A stretch of 64,000 bases of DNA, taken from NCBI GenBank assembly GCA_051294375.1, contig JBJCIZ010001666.1:46994-110993 (forward strand), read 5' to 3'. Numbering within the stretch: position 1 is the first letter of the stretch; every line of letters begins with the position of its first letter. The notes beneath the pieces are model-generated. The model worked only from the letters and a program-made list of their open reading frames with translations. It was not told the origin of the DNA and did no database searches. The translations under genes and the position numbers were made by a program. Source of the DNA: Paraspadella gotoi (taxonomy: Eukaryota > Chaetognatha). This document shows, piece by piece, positions 1 through 11,280 of the stretch.

Positions 1-733
1 TGTATTTTTTTCGAAAACGAGGCACGGATTGTCGATTTTCGATTGATCCGATCGCTCCGCTGGCTGCGCTGCGTTGCCGAGTAACATGGAATACGTAGAT
101 CTCGCTGTGATTCTAGACTGGCTTTTTTCGGGATGAAGTTGATTAAAACAATAATTAGCATCGGGACTGTTGTCATTCTGATCGATTCCAGGATCATTAA
201 ACCTCAATCTTATTAATTTTATAATGTTACAACCGAGTTCTCAAAAAAGGATTACATTGGATCGCTCTTTCTAATGTTAAAAGCGCCAGAAAAAGTATTA
301 GAGATTATCGGATCTTTGGGCGAGTCCTCCGCAGCAATCCTGGACGGCCATTTTTATGCGACATCGAGCGCGTAACGTCCTTTATAAACGATAAGCTGTT
401 ACAAAGAGAGGATGGCAAATTTTTTGTGGATTACACTGTCTTTTTTGCGTTTTATTGTTTTGCGCAGAGATTTCTCCGCCCAATGAAATATTAAATAAAT
501 TCGTATACTTCCGATCCCTTATATAAAACGATATTTTTGTGGCAAATTTTATTTCTTCGCATTTTTTAAATTTGACAGACGACAACGATAGCAAAAAATA
601 CCTTTCTTTTATTGATTAAAATTTTTTTGAGAACTACTTTCTCTCTCTCTCTCGTTCTCTCTCTCTTCCTTCTAATATAACTTAAGAAAAAGTGGTTGAT
701 TAAAATCACGTTATAGTTACTCTTTAAACTATT
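1..733. other. AT-rich non-coding stretch
   Basis: I see no convincing gene here. The reading frames are short and have no recognisable domain. A (CT)n tract lies near 642-668. Confidence 0.5.
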
Positions 734-737
734 ATGA

Positions 738-1058
738 ATGAAAAAGCCTGGGTGCGCGGATCAATACTACAAATTCAAAAACCCGTATCTCAGAGCTATG
801 GCAAAGAACAGGAAACACCGCCGTCAACGCCGGAAAAAAATTGCTGGCCATCAGACTGGTGGAACCTCTCGTCGCGCCCGCGGGCGGCCTCGAGGTCGTC
901 CTCGAACTCAGAAAGGGAAGGGTCGTCAGAATCAGGGTGGAAAGGGGCGAAAGGCGTCGAACAGAAAGAATCTCGTCGGCCACGGTGCGGGAGGCGGAGG
1001 AAAAGTAAAAAAAGTGGCAAAGGAGGAAGAAAGAAAAAAAAAGCAGTGGCGGGGGTAG
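738..1058 (+). CDS. Small, very basic AT-hook-like ORF
   Basis: This ATG-led ORF of 106 residues is strongly basic (runs such as KNRKHRRQRRKK). Near residues 49-57 it has a classic AT-hook core, RGRPRGRPR. AT-hooks bind the minor groove of AT-rich DNA in HMGA-like and other chromatin proteins, so a nuclear DNA-binding role is possible. The local sequence is more GC-rich and purine-rich than its surroundings. A second frame starting at 734 is open over the same region, so low complexity may be creating the ORF by chance. There are no clear introns or neighbours. It could be one exon of a larger gene or a chance ORF; I am not sure it is expressed. Confidence 0.35.
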   Translation: MKKPGCADQYYKFKNPYLRAMAKNRKHRRQRRKKIAGHQTGGTSRRARGRPRGRPRTQKGKGRQNQGGKGRKASNRKNLVGHGAGGGGKVKKVAKEEERKKKQWRG

Positions 1059-1452
1059 AACTTTTAGCGAATCCTCAAGCTCTCGGGAGGGATCTCAGCG
1101 TTCCCTTACCAACAACCTTGGCTCAAAGATCGGGTCTGACCAAGATGAGCAAGTTGGGTACATATCTTTCCCGTCTTTAATTCATCGCAAGATTTGTCGA
1201 AAAACTCGACGAATGAACGCGCGTATGGGCCTAGAATATCTGGTTAATTTTTCTATTCAACTCCCTAAAACTCTCCAGGCGTCTTTTCGTTGTATCTTGA
1301 GAAATTGGGGTACCCCGCATCGAGGATCCGTCACTCCGCCTCTCACTACCCCCCCTCCCCCTAACTTGGATGCCTCCCCCTCATCGGGCATCCCCTATTG
1401 TCCGGCTGGCGGGACGCGACGCACGTCTCTATAATGGTAATTTTTAATGGGA

Positions 1453-1471
1453 GGGGGGGGGGGGGGGGGGG
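1453..1471. repeat. Poly-G run
   Basis: About 19 consecutive G in a C/G-skewed stretch (1320-1500) with several C-runs upstream. It is a homopolymer prone to length error and able to form a quadruplex. Confidence 0.8.
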
Positions 1472-1878
1472 AACGGGGGCGGGGAGACTCACGCTCCGCG
1501 CATTAACACAACTTATCAAAATAAGAATGAATAGGCGGCGCGTGTCGGTCGACCGATGGTGGGCCTTTAGGAGGTGGAAGGGTGAAGAGGTCCGGACAGC
1601 GTTTAAACATTGATGAGAGCGGCGCGTGCGCTTCCTCGTGCCCTTAGGTCATGGCATCGAGCTCCCTTTAAAATTCGACCGAGCGGAGGTGAGAAATCAA
1701 GTCGTTGAGTTCTTTTGCATCAATTTTTTTTCTTCTCATCTTTCTCCATCACTTCATCGGCTCATCTCTCATCTCACATCTCTCATCATTCATCTTTTCT
1801 TTTTCTTCACGCGCGATTATAACGAGATCAAAATTTTTATAAATTTTTATTCTCGAATTAACTCTTTTTGTCATCATC

Positions 1879-2217
1879 AGAGATACAGTTTTTCCGATTT
1901 AAAAGCATGTTTTCTATGGAACCGGCATGTTTTAGAAGCGGCATTGCTATACTGGAGCAGATATAGAAGCGGCATGAGTTTTATAGTGATTTAGAAGCGG
2001 CATTGCGGTACTGGAGCAGATATAGAAACGGCATTGCGGTACTGGAGCAGATATAGAAACGGCATGAGTTTTATAGTGATATAAAATCGGCATTGCGATA
2101 CTAGGACGGATATAGAAGTGGCGTAAGTTTTAAAACAAATACGGAATTGGCATTGCGTTCTCGCAGCTGTAGATGACCCTCGACCCGCGGTCCTCGACCC
2201 TCGAACCTCAACAGGGC
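1879..2217 (+). repeat. Dispersed internally tandem repeat, copy 1
   Basis: Short units built on 'agaagcggcattgc', 'tactggagcagatatag' and 'cggcatgagttttatagtg' recur several times. The stretch ends in a GC-rich tail (ctcgacccgcggtcctcgac). The same head, units and tail recur in the same orientation at 18066-18487. This copy is cut by the gap directly after 'aacagggc'. The family is unidentified. Confidence 0.85.
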
Positions 2218-2317
2218 NNNNNNNNNNNNNNNNNNNNNNNNNNNNNNNNNNNNNNNNNNNNNNNNNNNNNNNNNNNNNNNNNNNNNNNNNNNNNNNNNNN
2301 NNNNNNNNNNNNNNNNN
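2218..2317. other. Assembly gap, 100 N
   Basis: A run of 100 N, a conventional placeholder for a gap of unknown size. Confidence 0.99.
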
Positions 2318-4340
2318 TTGTTTGTTTTGATAAACGTACTAAAAAGGATATTTAATAACTGTCCTCAACCAATTTTAACAACCTCGATGATGTTATTTGC
2401 AGAAGTTTTTAACGTTTTTATTTCTTTTCCTTTGAAATTATTGTTTTTCCGGTGTTTTCTACGTTTTATCTCTTTTACATTGGAAAAAGCGTTTTTTTGT
2501 TTTTAAAGTTTTTTTCTCCTTATTGAAGAAGTTGTTTTCTGGTATTCTCAACCTTTTTATCTTTTTTACAATGGAAAAACGTTTTCGGTGTTTTAACGTT
2601 TCATCTTATTTCACATTGGAAAAGTTGTTTTCTGGTGTTTGTAACGTTTTTAGCTCTTTTTTACATTGGAAAAGGAAAAGGAAAAAGTCGTTTTCCGTGT
2701 TTTTAACGTTTTCTTCTCTTTTTACAAAGGAAAAGTCGTTTTTTGATGTTTTAACGTTTTTTAGCTTTTTTTACATAGGAATAGGTCGTTTTGACGGATT
2801 TTTCAACGGTTTTATTTATTTTTTTATTGGAAAAGTCGTTTGCCAAAGTTTTCAACGTTTTTATCTCTTTTTACATTGGAAAAAGCGTTTTTCTTGTTTT
2901 TTAAAGTTTTTATCTCTTTGGAAAGAATCGTTTGCTGGTGTTTTTAACGTTATTATCTCTTTTTACATTAGAAAAAGTCGTTTATCGGTTTTTTTTCTCT
3001 TTTTACATTGGAAAAATCGTTTGCCGGTTTTTTTAAAGTTTTAATTTCTTTTATATTGGAAAAGAAGTTTGCTAGTGTTTTTAACGTTATTTATTTCTTT
3101 TTACATTGGAAATGTCGTCTGCCGGTGTATTTAACGTTTTTATCACTTTTACATTAGAAAAGTCGTTTATCGGTGTTTTTAACTCTTTTTACATTGGAAA
3201 AATCGTTTGCCGGTTTTTTTAAAGTTTTTATTTCTTTTTACATTGGAAAAAATCGTTTTCTGTTATTTTTAAAGTTTTCATATCTTTTTACAGAGAAGAA
3301 GTCGTTTTCTGGTGAATTTAACGTTTTTATCTATTGAGAGTGAGAGAAAGCTACATAAAATTAAAGATAAAAGAGAGAGAGAAGGAGACATAAAATAGAA
3401 AAGAGGAAATTTGTTTGTTTTGATAAAATGTATTAAAAAGATATTTAATAACTGTCCTCACCCAATTTTAACAACCTCTATGATGTTATTTGCAGAAGTT
3501 TTTAACGTTTTTATTTATTTTTCTTTGAAATTATCGTTTTCCGGTGTTTTCTAGTTTTATCTCTTTTTACATTGGAAAAAGCGTGTTTCTTTGTTTTAAA
3601 GTTTTTATCTCCTTATTGAAGAAGTTGTTTTCTGGTGTTTTCAACCTTTTTATCCTTTTTTACAATGGAAAAGACGTTTTTCGGTGTTTTTAAACGTTTT
3701 CATTTCTTTTCACATTGGAAAAGTCGTTTTCTGGTGTTTTTAACGTTTTTAGCTCTTTTTACATTGGAAAAGGAAAAGGAAAAGTCGTTTTTCCGTGTTT
3801 TTAACGTTTTCTTCTCTTTTTACAAAAGGGAAAGTCGTTTTTTGATGTTTTAACTTTTTAGCTTTTTTTACACAGAAATAGTCGTTTGACGGGTTTTTCA
3901 ACGGTTTTATTTCTTTTTTTATTGGAAAAGTCGTTTGCCAAAGTTTTTAACGTTTTTATCTCTTTTTACATTGGAAAAAGCGTTTTTCTTTGTTTTTAAT
4001 TTTTATCTCTTTGGAAAAATCGTTTGCTGGTGTATTTAACGTTGGTATCACTTTTTACATTAGAAAAATCGTTTATCGGTGTTTTTTTAACTCTTTTTAC
4101 ATTGGAAAAATCGTTTGCCGGTTTTTATTAAGTTTTTATTTCTTTTTACATTGGAAAAAGCGTTTTTCTTTGTTTTTAAAGTTTTTATCTCTTTGAAATG
4201 TCGTCTGCCGGTGTATTTAACGTTTTTATCACTTTTTACATTAGAAAAGTCGTTTATTGGTGTTTTTTAACTCTTCTTACATTGGAAAAAAATCGTTTTC
4301 TGTTATTTTAAAGTTTTCGTATCTTTTTACAGAGAAAAAT
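2318..4340. repeat. Degenerate ~60-bp tandem array duplicated as ~1.1-kb blocks
   Basis: Units of roughly 50-65 bp repeat the words 'tttttacattggaaaaa', 'gtcgtttttccggtgttttt' and 'aacgtttttatctc' throughout. The array has a higher-order structure: the block beginning 'ttgtttgttttgataaa' at 2318 begins again at 3411, with the same first ~85 bp and the same order of units. Open frames within it encode only Phe/Lys-rich repetition, so I do not call genes. Confidence 0.85.
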
Positions 4341-4623
4341 ATGGTAATTATTGAAGTTTCATATTTCGTTGTCTAAAAGACACTGATTGTATGCGAAACC
4401 TATAATAAATATTCATAGTACGATGTTGTTTATTCTTTACTACTTTTAGAATTTTTATTAAAGTTAAATTTAGAATTTTTATTATTTTTTTTAAGGACAG
4501 AAGAGATTAAGAGTGAATAAAAAGAAATGAAATATAAGAATAAATCTTGTCCTTATTCTCAGCTGTCCTTATTCTCAATAATATTCTTTTCCTAAGTATT
4601 TTTTTAAAGCTTTATCCTTTTCT

Positions 4624-4702
4624 CTCTCTATTTTTTTTTCTCTTTCATTCTATCTTTTTCTCTTTCTCTCTCTCTCTCTCTCTCCCTCTCTCTTTCTCTC
4701 AA
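4624..4702. repeat. (CT)n-rich tract
   Basis: Almost pure pyrimidine sequence ending in a (CT)n run. No gene is visible between the array at 2.3-4.3 kb and this tract. Confidence 0.85.
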
Positions 4703-4894
4703 AATGTTTTGCAAAAATTGTTTAAAATATATTTTTTGTTAAACAGATTTAAAAAAAGTTAAAACATTTACATTTAAAAATAAAACTTATCTATTTATTT
4801 ATCAATTATAAACATAACAAATTGAAAGTTTTTTATGATCCATTGATCTGAATTAAAAAAAAATAATATAAAAATAAATAAATTTTTTAACAAA

Positions 4895-5035
4895 AAGCCG
4901 GAGGCGTTAAATAGGCGAACGCGGAGGCGATCCGGGCTAAAAAAATGAGAGGCGAACGCAAAACCGGAGGCGAGGGGGGTCTCGGGAGGCGGGGAGTGGA
5001 GGCGGGCGAAATTTAGCGCCTCCAGCATCCCTGGT
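4895..5035. repeat. GC-rich 'ggaggcg' repeat patch
   Basis: The words 'cggaggcg' and 'aggcgaacgc' recur about eight times in 140 bp inside otherwise AT-rich DNA. No coding signal was seen. Confidence 0.55.
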
Positions 5036-5199
5036 TTATTTACCTTTTAACCGAAATTTTATTGTTTATTTGGATTGTTTACAAACAATTTGGAAATACT
5101 TTTATAAGTTATAAACTTATAATTGGGGATGAGCATCGTTTCTAAACAACTCATTGTTTTATATCAAATTTGGTAGCGTTCGATAGACAATTGCAAACA

Positions 5200-5359
5200 T
5201 TATCTACATGCATAATTTCATCATAATCCGACAATCCGTTCAAAAGTAATCGCCAAAAAGCAATCGCAAAAATCGCTCTTCAAACCGATCAACTTTCCTT
5301 TAAAATCGAGCTCGTTTTGATCCAACAAAGTCAAAGTTTAGTACTACGCGTAGTACTAA
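5200..5359 (-). repeat. Dispersed repeat fragment ending in a 22-bp perfect palindrome
   Basis: The stretch around 'cgttcaaaagtaatcgcca' matches, in reverse complement, the sequence near 17010-17060, and both copies carry a nearby 'tagtactacg' motif. Positions 5338-5359 form a perfect 22-bp palindrome with TTAGTACTACG as its half-site. The copy near 17 kb continues into a hammerhead motif; this one does not. Confidence 0.6.
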
Positions 5360-5424
5360 GCTTTAGAACCGGCGCACAATGAGATCCTGGGCCTGAATTT
5401 TTCAGAAAAATCTCGTTCAATTAA

Positions 5425-5970
5425 AAATATTTTTTTAATTATAATTTAATTATAAATTATTTTTTAAAAATTTATTTAAATATTAATATAATCAAAACAT
5501 AATTTTTATAATTTTAAATAAATAAAATAAAATTATTTTATAATAAAATATATATTATTATCAGATTTTATAATAATAATAAAATAATTATAATAATAAT
5601 AATAATAATAAAAATAATAATTATAATTAAAAAAATAAAATTAAAAAATAAAATATTTATATTTTATTTATTATTATTATTTTATTATTATTATTAATAT
5701 TATTAATATTATTATGATTATTATATTTTATTAAAATTAAAATTTTATTTTAATCTTATATTTTTTAATTATATACTATGATAAAAAAAACTTGTAGTTT
5801 AAAAAAATTAGTTAATTTTATTGTAAAATATATTTTTTATGCATATATACTTTTTAATATATAATACTACTTTTTTCAGATTGAATAAAAAAGTTTATTC
5901 TTAACACTATAATTATTTTTATATAAATATTTTTATATATTATATAATAATATAAAAAATTTAAAATTTT
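5425..5970. repeat. AT-only low-complexity tract
   Basis: Nearly pure A/T with (TAA)n and (TTA)n runs. No gene is visible. Confidence 0.85.
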
Positions 5971-6159
5971 TTTTTCTAGCATTTGGGACTCACAAGCAAC
6001 ACTGTGCGACGATTTTTATTTTAATGAGTTTTTATTGGACTTTTTTTAAATTTTGCATTATATTGAGAATTTTGGCTTCAGAAACAAGTAAGAAAGATTC
6101 TTTAAACTTTATATATATATATATTTGCTGAGTTTGTATTAAATGTTTTGTTATCCTTT

Positions 6160-6234
6160 GCCCAGGACTTCTAACTTCACTTTAACTTCAACCTTCTCTT
6201 AACTACACTTACAACTATTTGTCAAGTCCTGGGC
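6160..6234. repeat. Short inverted repeat
   Basis: The 11-mer gcccaggactt at 6160-6170 is followed by its exact reverse complement aagtcctgggc at 6224-6234, giving a hairpin with a ~53-nt loop. It sits at the left edge of the CpG-rich block that follows. Confidence 0.6.
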
Positions 6235-9200
6235 TTCGCCTTTGTGGCCGAGACTTTGTCGTCCTCATCTATTGAGCGTCATGATCGCGGCCATCGTCTC
6301 CTCTGCGCCATTACGCCACAAATACCAACGCTTTATTTGGCGTAGAGTTAGCCCGGAAAAGTTAGCAAGTCAATGAAACCACTCTCCGAACTTAGTTCAA
6401 AACATTAGAAGTCTTCGTTTGCGGAACACCCTGCTCAAGTGCTTCGTCGAAGGCTCTCTAAGCCTCAACGGTTTCTTCGGGATCGTTGGGAAGAAGATCC
6501 ACCAGCGTCGATCTCTAGGTGTCGAGCGAGTTGACGATTCCATTATGACGGAAGATTTGATCAATCAACCATCGGACGTAAGGATCCGGCGGCGCCTTCA
6601 GGACTGCTTTCATTGCGATTAGGGATCCTCGGACTAGCGACGACGCCGTCGAACGTATTTTGGAAACGTTGATGGATTGTGCGTTATCGCTCCTTCTCGA
6701 ATATTGGCAGTGAGATTGAAGTCCGGTTTCAACTCGTTTTACTTCTTCGTCTTTGCGTTTTTTGGCTGCCACCGAACTTCGCGAAGCCTTCCTTCGATTT
6801 CAACGCCGTTTTTTGCGCCATCGGCGGCGACGAATAGGAACGGGAAGACGTAAGCGCGCCAGCAATATTGTCGCCGAGAAACTCGAGCGCCCGAAAGCCG
6901 TCTTCAGCGGGACTCCCCTTTCGGCGTCTTTTGTTGACTTCGTCGTTCGTTTGTAAGTCGAATTTTGATTTGCGCTAGTGCGGCGGACGAGAAAGATATC
7001 GACAACTTCACGGCGATCCGACACTATACCCTCTCCAAAATGTCACCGAGATGTTTAGAGACACTCTTCTTCAAGCGGACATGGCTTTATTCCCGACGAG
7101 CCATCCTTAGTGGACTGTAGCAATTTCCTCATCATCCTCAACGTCGACGGCAGTTCTGGCTCATTTGGCGTCTTTGACAGAGCCAGTAGCGCTTCGACGC
7201 AAGAGTATACCAGCGGATACCAACGCGGAAAGTTGCGTAGCTAACGAGTTCTACGGACGATTCGATCTGCAATCTCCGCAGGAAGATGAAGGATGAGGCG
7301 TTGGAAAGTTCTGTCGGATTTCCTCTATCGACTCAACAGCGCCCATGGGAAGCGCCGCTATCTCGATTTGCGAGTTGATCTTATCAAGTCGACGCGTGCA
7401 TCATCGGTTGAAAGCATTGCATCGACAGGACGTTCTGGATTCGTCGCAACAAGGATGACGACAACGCCGGAGTCTTGAGTGACCCCGAAGTACCGGGCGC
7501 CTATTCTTCGGCTGCAAACCATCCCGACGGCGGATTCCGGGCGTCCAGCTCGGCCGTTCTCACCGCCTCCACCGACTCTTGAAGATTAAAGTTTCGCCGT
7601 CCGTCTTATTTCCATCTGACGTCGTCACGGCGTCGACGGATACTCTTCGCGGATTCAAGGATTCAAGGATTCAACAACATTCCTCTCTCGTATTTTGCCA
7701 CGGTCTACGCGGCCACGCCGTCTCCGAAGATCGTCCCGAAGCGCCGCTCATTGCTCATGCGGATGCCCGCGATAGCGAGCGTTTGTCGCCGAAACCGGAA
7801 CGACGAGGATGCGTCTATCAGATCTCGAGCGTGCCGTCAACAAGAGCCACGTGACGGCCCCGGACTGGAAGCGGCGTCGAGGGAAGCGCGACAGATTTTT
7901 TTCTGCAAATTTCAAATCTTCAATGATCATCGGTTTTAGAGAGAGTTGCGTGAAGCGACGGAGATGGAAATACGCTTCGTCTCTGCATTCGATCGCGCAT
8001 TTCGGTTAAGAACGGAAAGGATTGAGAGAAGAAGAGAAAAGACTTTTCAAAGGTCAGCACATCGAGCTTTGGCTATGCCGAGGGAGATCTGTTTATTCAT
8101 CTTACGCCGGCGTCGTCTGCGTGTAAAGCGAAATGGATCGTGACTCAACGGAATTTCCCCCGTTTTGAGTTCTCTCTCCAACAGCTCGTCGACTACCTTC
8201 ATGCTTCAGAAACGCCTCCACCGGCCTACGAAGTTCGCCGGAACCGGAAAACCAAATGCGTGGAGGCGGCGGACGTGGGAGTGGCGACCGATGACGCTCC
8301 GCCTGTCGCCGATCTGCCAAATTTCTCCGGTCAAATATGGAGTTTCTGCGCGACGCGATAAGGGACCTTTTTCAAAAAGAGATTGCGTCGTGACTTCCGG
8401 CGTTCTTACCGCTGCGGCGTTAGACGCCGAAACGCCGGCATTTGACGTCTCATGGCATCATGCGGCGCCATCCTCCAAAGCGGCGCCGTTTGAGACAGCC
8501 TTCGACCGCTCAGCTGCAAGGGCGCCGGGCTTTTTGATATTTACGCTCGGACTTTCGCCTTTCAATGCTTCAGCAGCAACGCCCAAATCGTCGTGTTTTG
8601 ACTTTGAGCGTCAACTTCTTGATCAAGTGGACGTCTTTGCGTTGGAGGACGCCATGGATCCAAAGAAGTTGAAGGAGCATCCCCATTGGTTTGACGAACT
8701 TCCCAAGCGTTTCGTTGATCGATTTTTGTCTCAACTGGACGCAACCGCAGCCCTTGACGACGCCATATCGTCTTCAAGAAAGATGGGGAAAAGAGCGGAC
8801 GACGGCGGATGATCGAGCAGTTCCTGAGCGGCCTAGCAGACCTCGTTCTGACGGTCGTGATGACGGATCTTCTCGTGAAAAGGATACCACGTTTTTCAGA
8901 TAAGTGGGCATAAAAAATGGTTTTCTTTACACAGTATCACAATTTGAATGAAAATTTATCATTCAGTGATTTTCTGTCATTTTTTCTTTGTATAAACCAT
9001 GAAGTTCTCGACTTCAGGCTACCGGCGACATCAAGGATGCCTGCGGCGTCAACAGCGACAATGGTTAACGTCTCGCCTGAGCAGCCGCCCTCCTCAACAA
9101 ATCTGGGCCAGAATTCGAACTTTATTTGCCCAAGTTGCGAGGGTCGACGCATTTCGACGATTGGAGCCCGCCGATCGCCGCTAATTCATCGCCTCGCTTT

Positions 9201-11170
9201 TTCCGTTGCTTCAACTGATTGGGAAGCGGTCTTTGTTTCGACAAACGCCCTACGAAGTTGCGTTATTTCTGCAGTAAAATAATCATCCTCTCCTTCATGT
9301 CGACGGGTCGACCACCGCCAGAAGAATGGATGCTGCGAAAACGACGCCGGGATTGCCGATTCGACGAGCAACGGAAAAATAAATCGTCGGACGCCGCCGC
9401 CAATAAGTCAGGATCGGCGTCGTGCGGGAAGACGTCGTGACTTTGCTGTTTAGCCGCCGAGCGGAGGCACGTTCACCGCCCTGCGGCGCTTATCGTGATC
9501 GTCGTTGGTCGACGATGATGCAGCTTTAGTTAATATGGACATTGGGAGAAATATTGCGTTTTAAACGTCCATCTCACAAAGTGATTAAAACTTCAGCTTA
9601 GTCTCGTTTTTATCTTCTCGGATCTGAGTCTACACTCCCTAGGCCAAAGGTGAAAAGAATAAAGTTCTCTTCAGTTGACGACGCGTTCCAACTGGACATG
9701 GAGGATGTCCACGCCGTCAATCTTCTTTCGTCTAATGACGACGCTTCATCGGCGCGAGAAAAGATTTCTTATTCTGCTCATCTAGTGGATGCCGAGATTC
9801 GAAATTCATCGCGGAAGTTAGGATTCTCTCTTTGCGTTTAAAAACGATTGGGAATGGACCGTCGGCGGCCCTCTGCGGCCAAAGGATCGCCGAGCTCCGC
9901 GAGATTTCATCAAACAACCTGTCAACGTGTCAAGGTCGACAACGAGCAGCTCTGCCGCGAGATTCGGCGACTTTTCGACGCCAATTTTTCTTCTCCGGCG
10001 CCATCGACGAGGCCTCTTTCAACGTGCGAGATGACTTTGTTTGGGAGCAAATTCTGTCGACGATACGTTTGATCAACGGGCATAGAGCGGCAAAAGATTG
10101 TGAAGCTTACTTCCATCGAGATTCTCTCTGGATCGCGACCAGTTCCATTACAAAAGTGACGCCGGGGATGCGCTTCTTTATCGATGCCTCCAATTTGAGC
10201 AACGGCGTCAATTTGAATCGTCGCGTCGATGTTATCAACTTCGAGTAGGTGTTCTCATCATCGCCGCCAATTTCGTCTCACCGTTTGGTTCATGGACTTT
10301 TTTCGAGTTGTTTCTGTTAGACGATTTTGCTAACCGTCTTCAAGAAAATTCGGGTCAAAAAGTCGCGTTTTTTCCCGTTTTTCAAACATCGAATCGCTCG
10401 ATCTCATGGTATTTCCTTGGTGGACGAATAGAGATGCGTCCCGATATTGCTAATTGGGTCCTCTCTCTCACGGACAAATGGTGATATGGATTTGGTTCCA
10501 TGATGCGGACTGATTTCTTCTTTGGATGCCGGGATCAACGTGGCCAATTACAAGCGTCTGGTCTCCATGGAAACCAAAGATCTTCCGGGTTTGATCGCCG
10601 AGACGTCAGCGGGCGTCGCCGCTCTCGTCGTTCTCCCGTTTTCTCCGCCCATTTCTCCGTTGATTCGTGGATGCTAAGAATAAACTGCTTTCGCTTTGCG
10701 CGTGTTGAAGTCTACTTCGACGTGATTTGCGGTTCATTGCTTTCCTCGAATCTACAACGTCGATATTTGATCGACAGCGAAACGCCTCTTTCGCTAATTG
10801 TATTTAAAACTTTTCGGTTCTGGAATTTGCTTTGGAAAAGATTCGCCTCTTCGTTGGTCGTCTCCTTCGTCGACTGCGGGGGGTTGATGCGCGTCGACGG
10901 CCCTCTTGGCCTTCTCGGCTCCCCTCCGAGACGAAACGTGAACAATTCCATCGTCTTGGCAGTGATGCCTTTAACGCCAGCTGACTTCTCATTTCCCCAT
11001 CCGGATCTCGAGGTCGTCCAGCTCGTCCTCCTTGACGACGAGACCAAGTTGACGAGCGTGTGGAGGCCTGGCGTTTGTTTAAAGGGTGCATAGCGACGAC
11101 AAGCACGTGCGGCGCGCGTTCATGCTGACCGTATGGAAAGATCTTCCAACGTGATCGTTCAAAACTTTTC
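6235..11170. other. CpG-rich block of decayed, unidentified coding-like sequence
   Basis: About 4.9 kb with markedly higher GC and CpG than both flanks; words such as 'cgtcgacg' and 'gacgtcgt' are frequent. Dozens of short overlapping frames exist on both strands. The longest + strand ones are near 8165-8812 and 10500-11093. None shows a domain I recognise, and open frames hand over to one another every 100-300 bp, as in a frameshifted or old insertion. It could be decayed viral or bacterial DNA, a compositionally distinct host locus, or poorly polished sequence. I do not assign genes. Confidence 0.5.
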
Positions 11171-11270
11171 CGTTTGGAACTAGACGAGAGAAAGTTAAAA
11201 TAAATACAAATACCTCGTCCCTCAAAGATCTTAAACTCTTTGTGTTGCCATTCCATACTATAGGGCTATA

Positions 11271-11280
11271 NNNNNNNNNN
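11271..11280. other. Assembly gap, 10 N
   Basis: Ten N at the right end of the CpG-rich block, so that boundary may be a join between contigs. Confidence 0.95.

Noticed and set aside
2523-3044. Phe/Lys-rich ORFs in the tandem array
   Set aside because: They are translations of a T-rich repeat, open in several frames and repeated in the second block, with no start context or domain.
10500-11093. A 197-residue ORF in the CpG-rich block with a stretch resembling a host membrane-protein fragment
   Set aside because: The similarity was confined to a short hydrophobic pattern in another frame and the rest did not fit any family, so I make no assignment.
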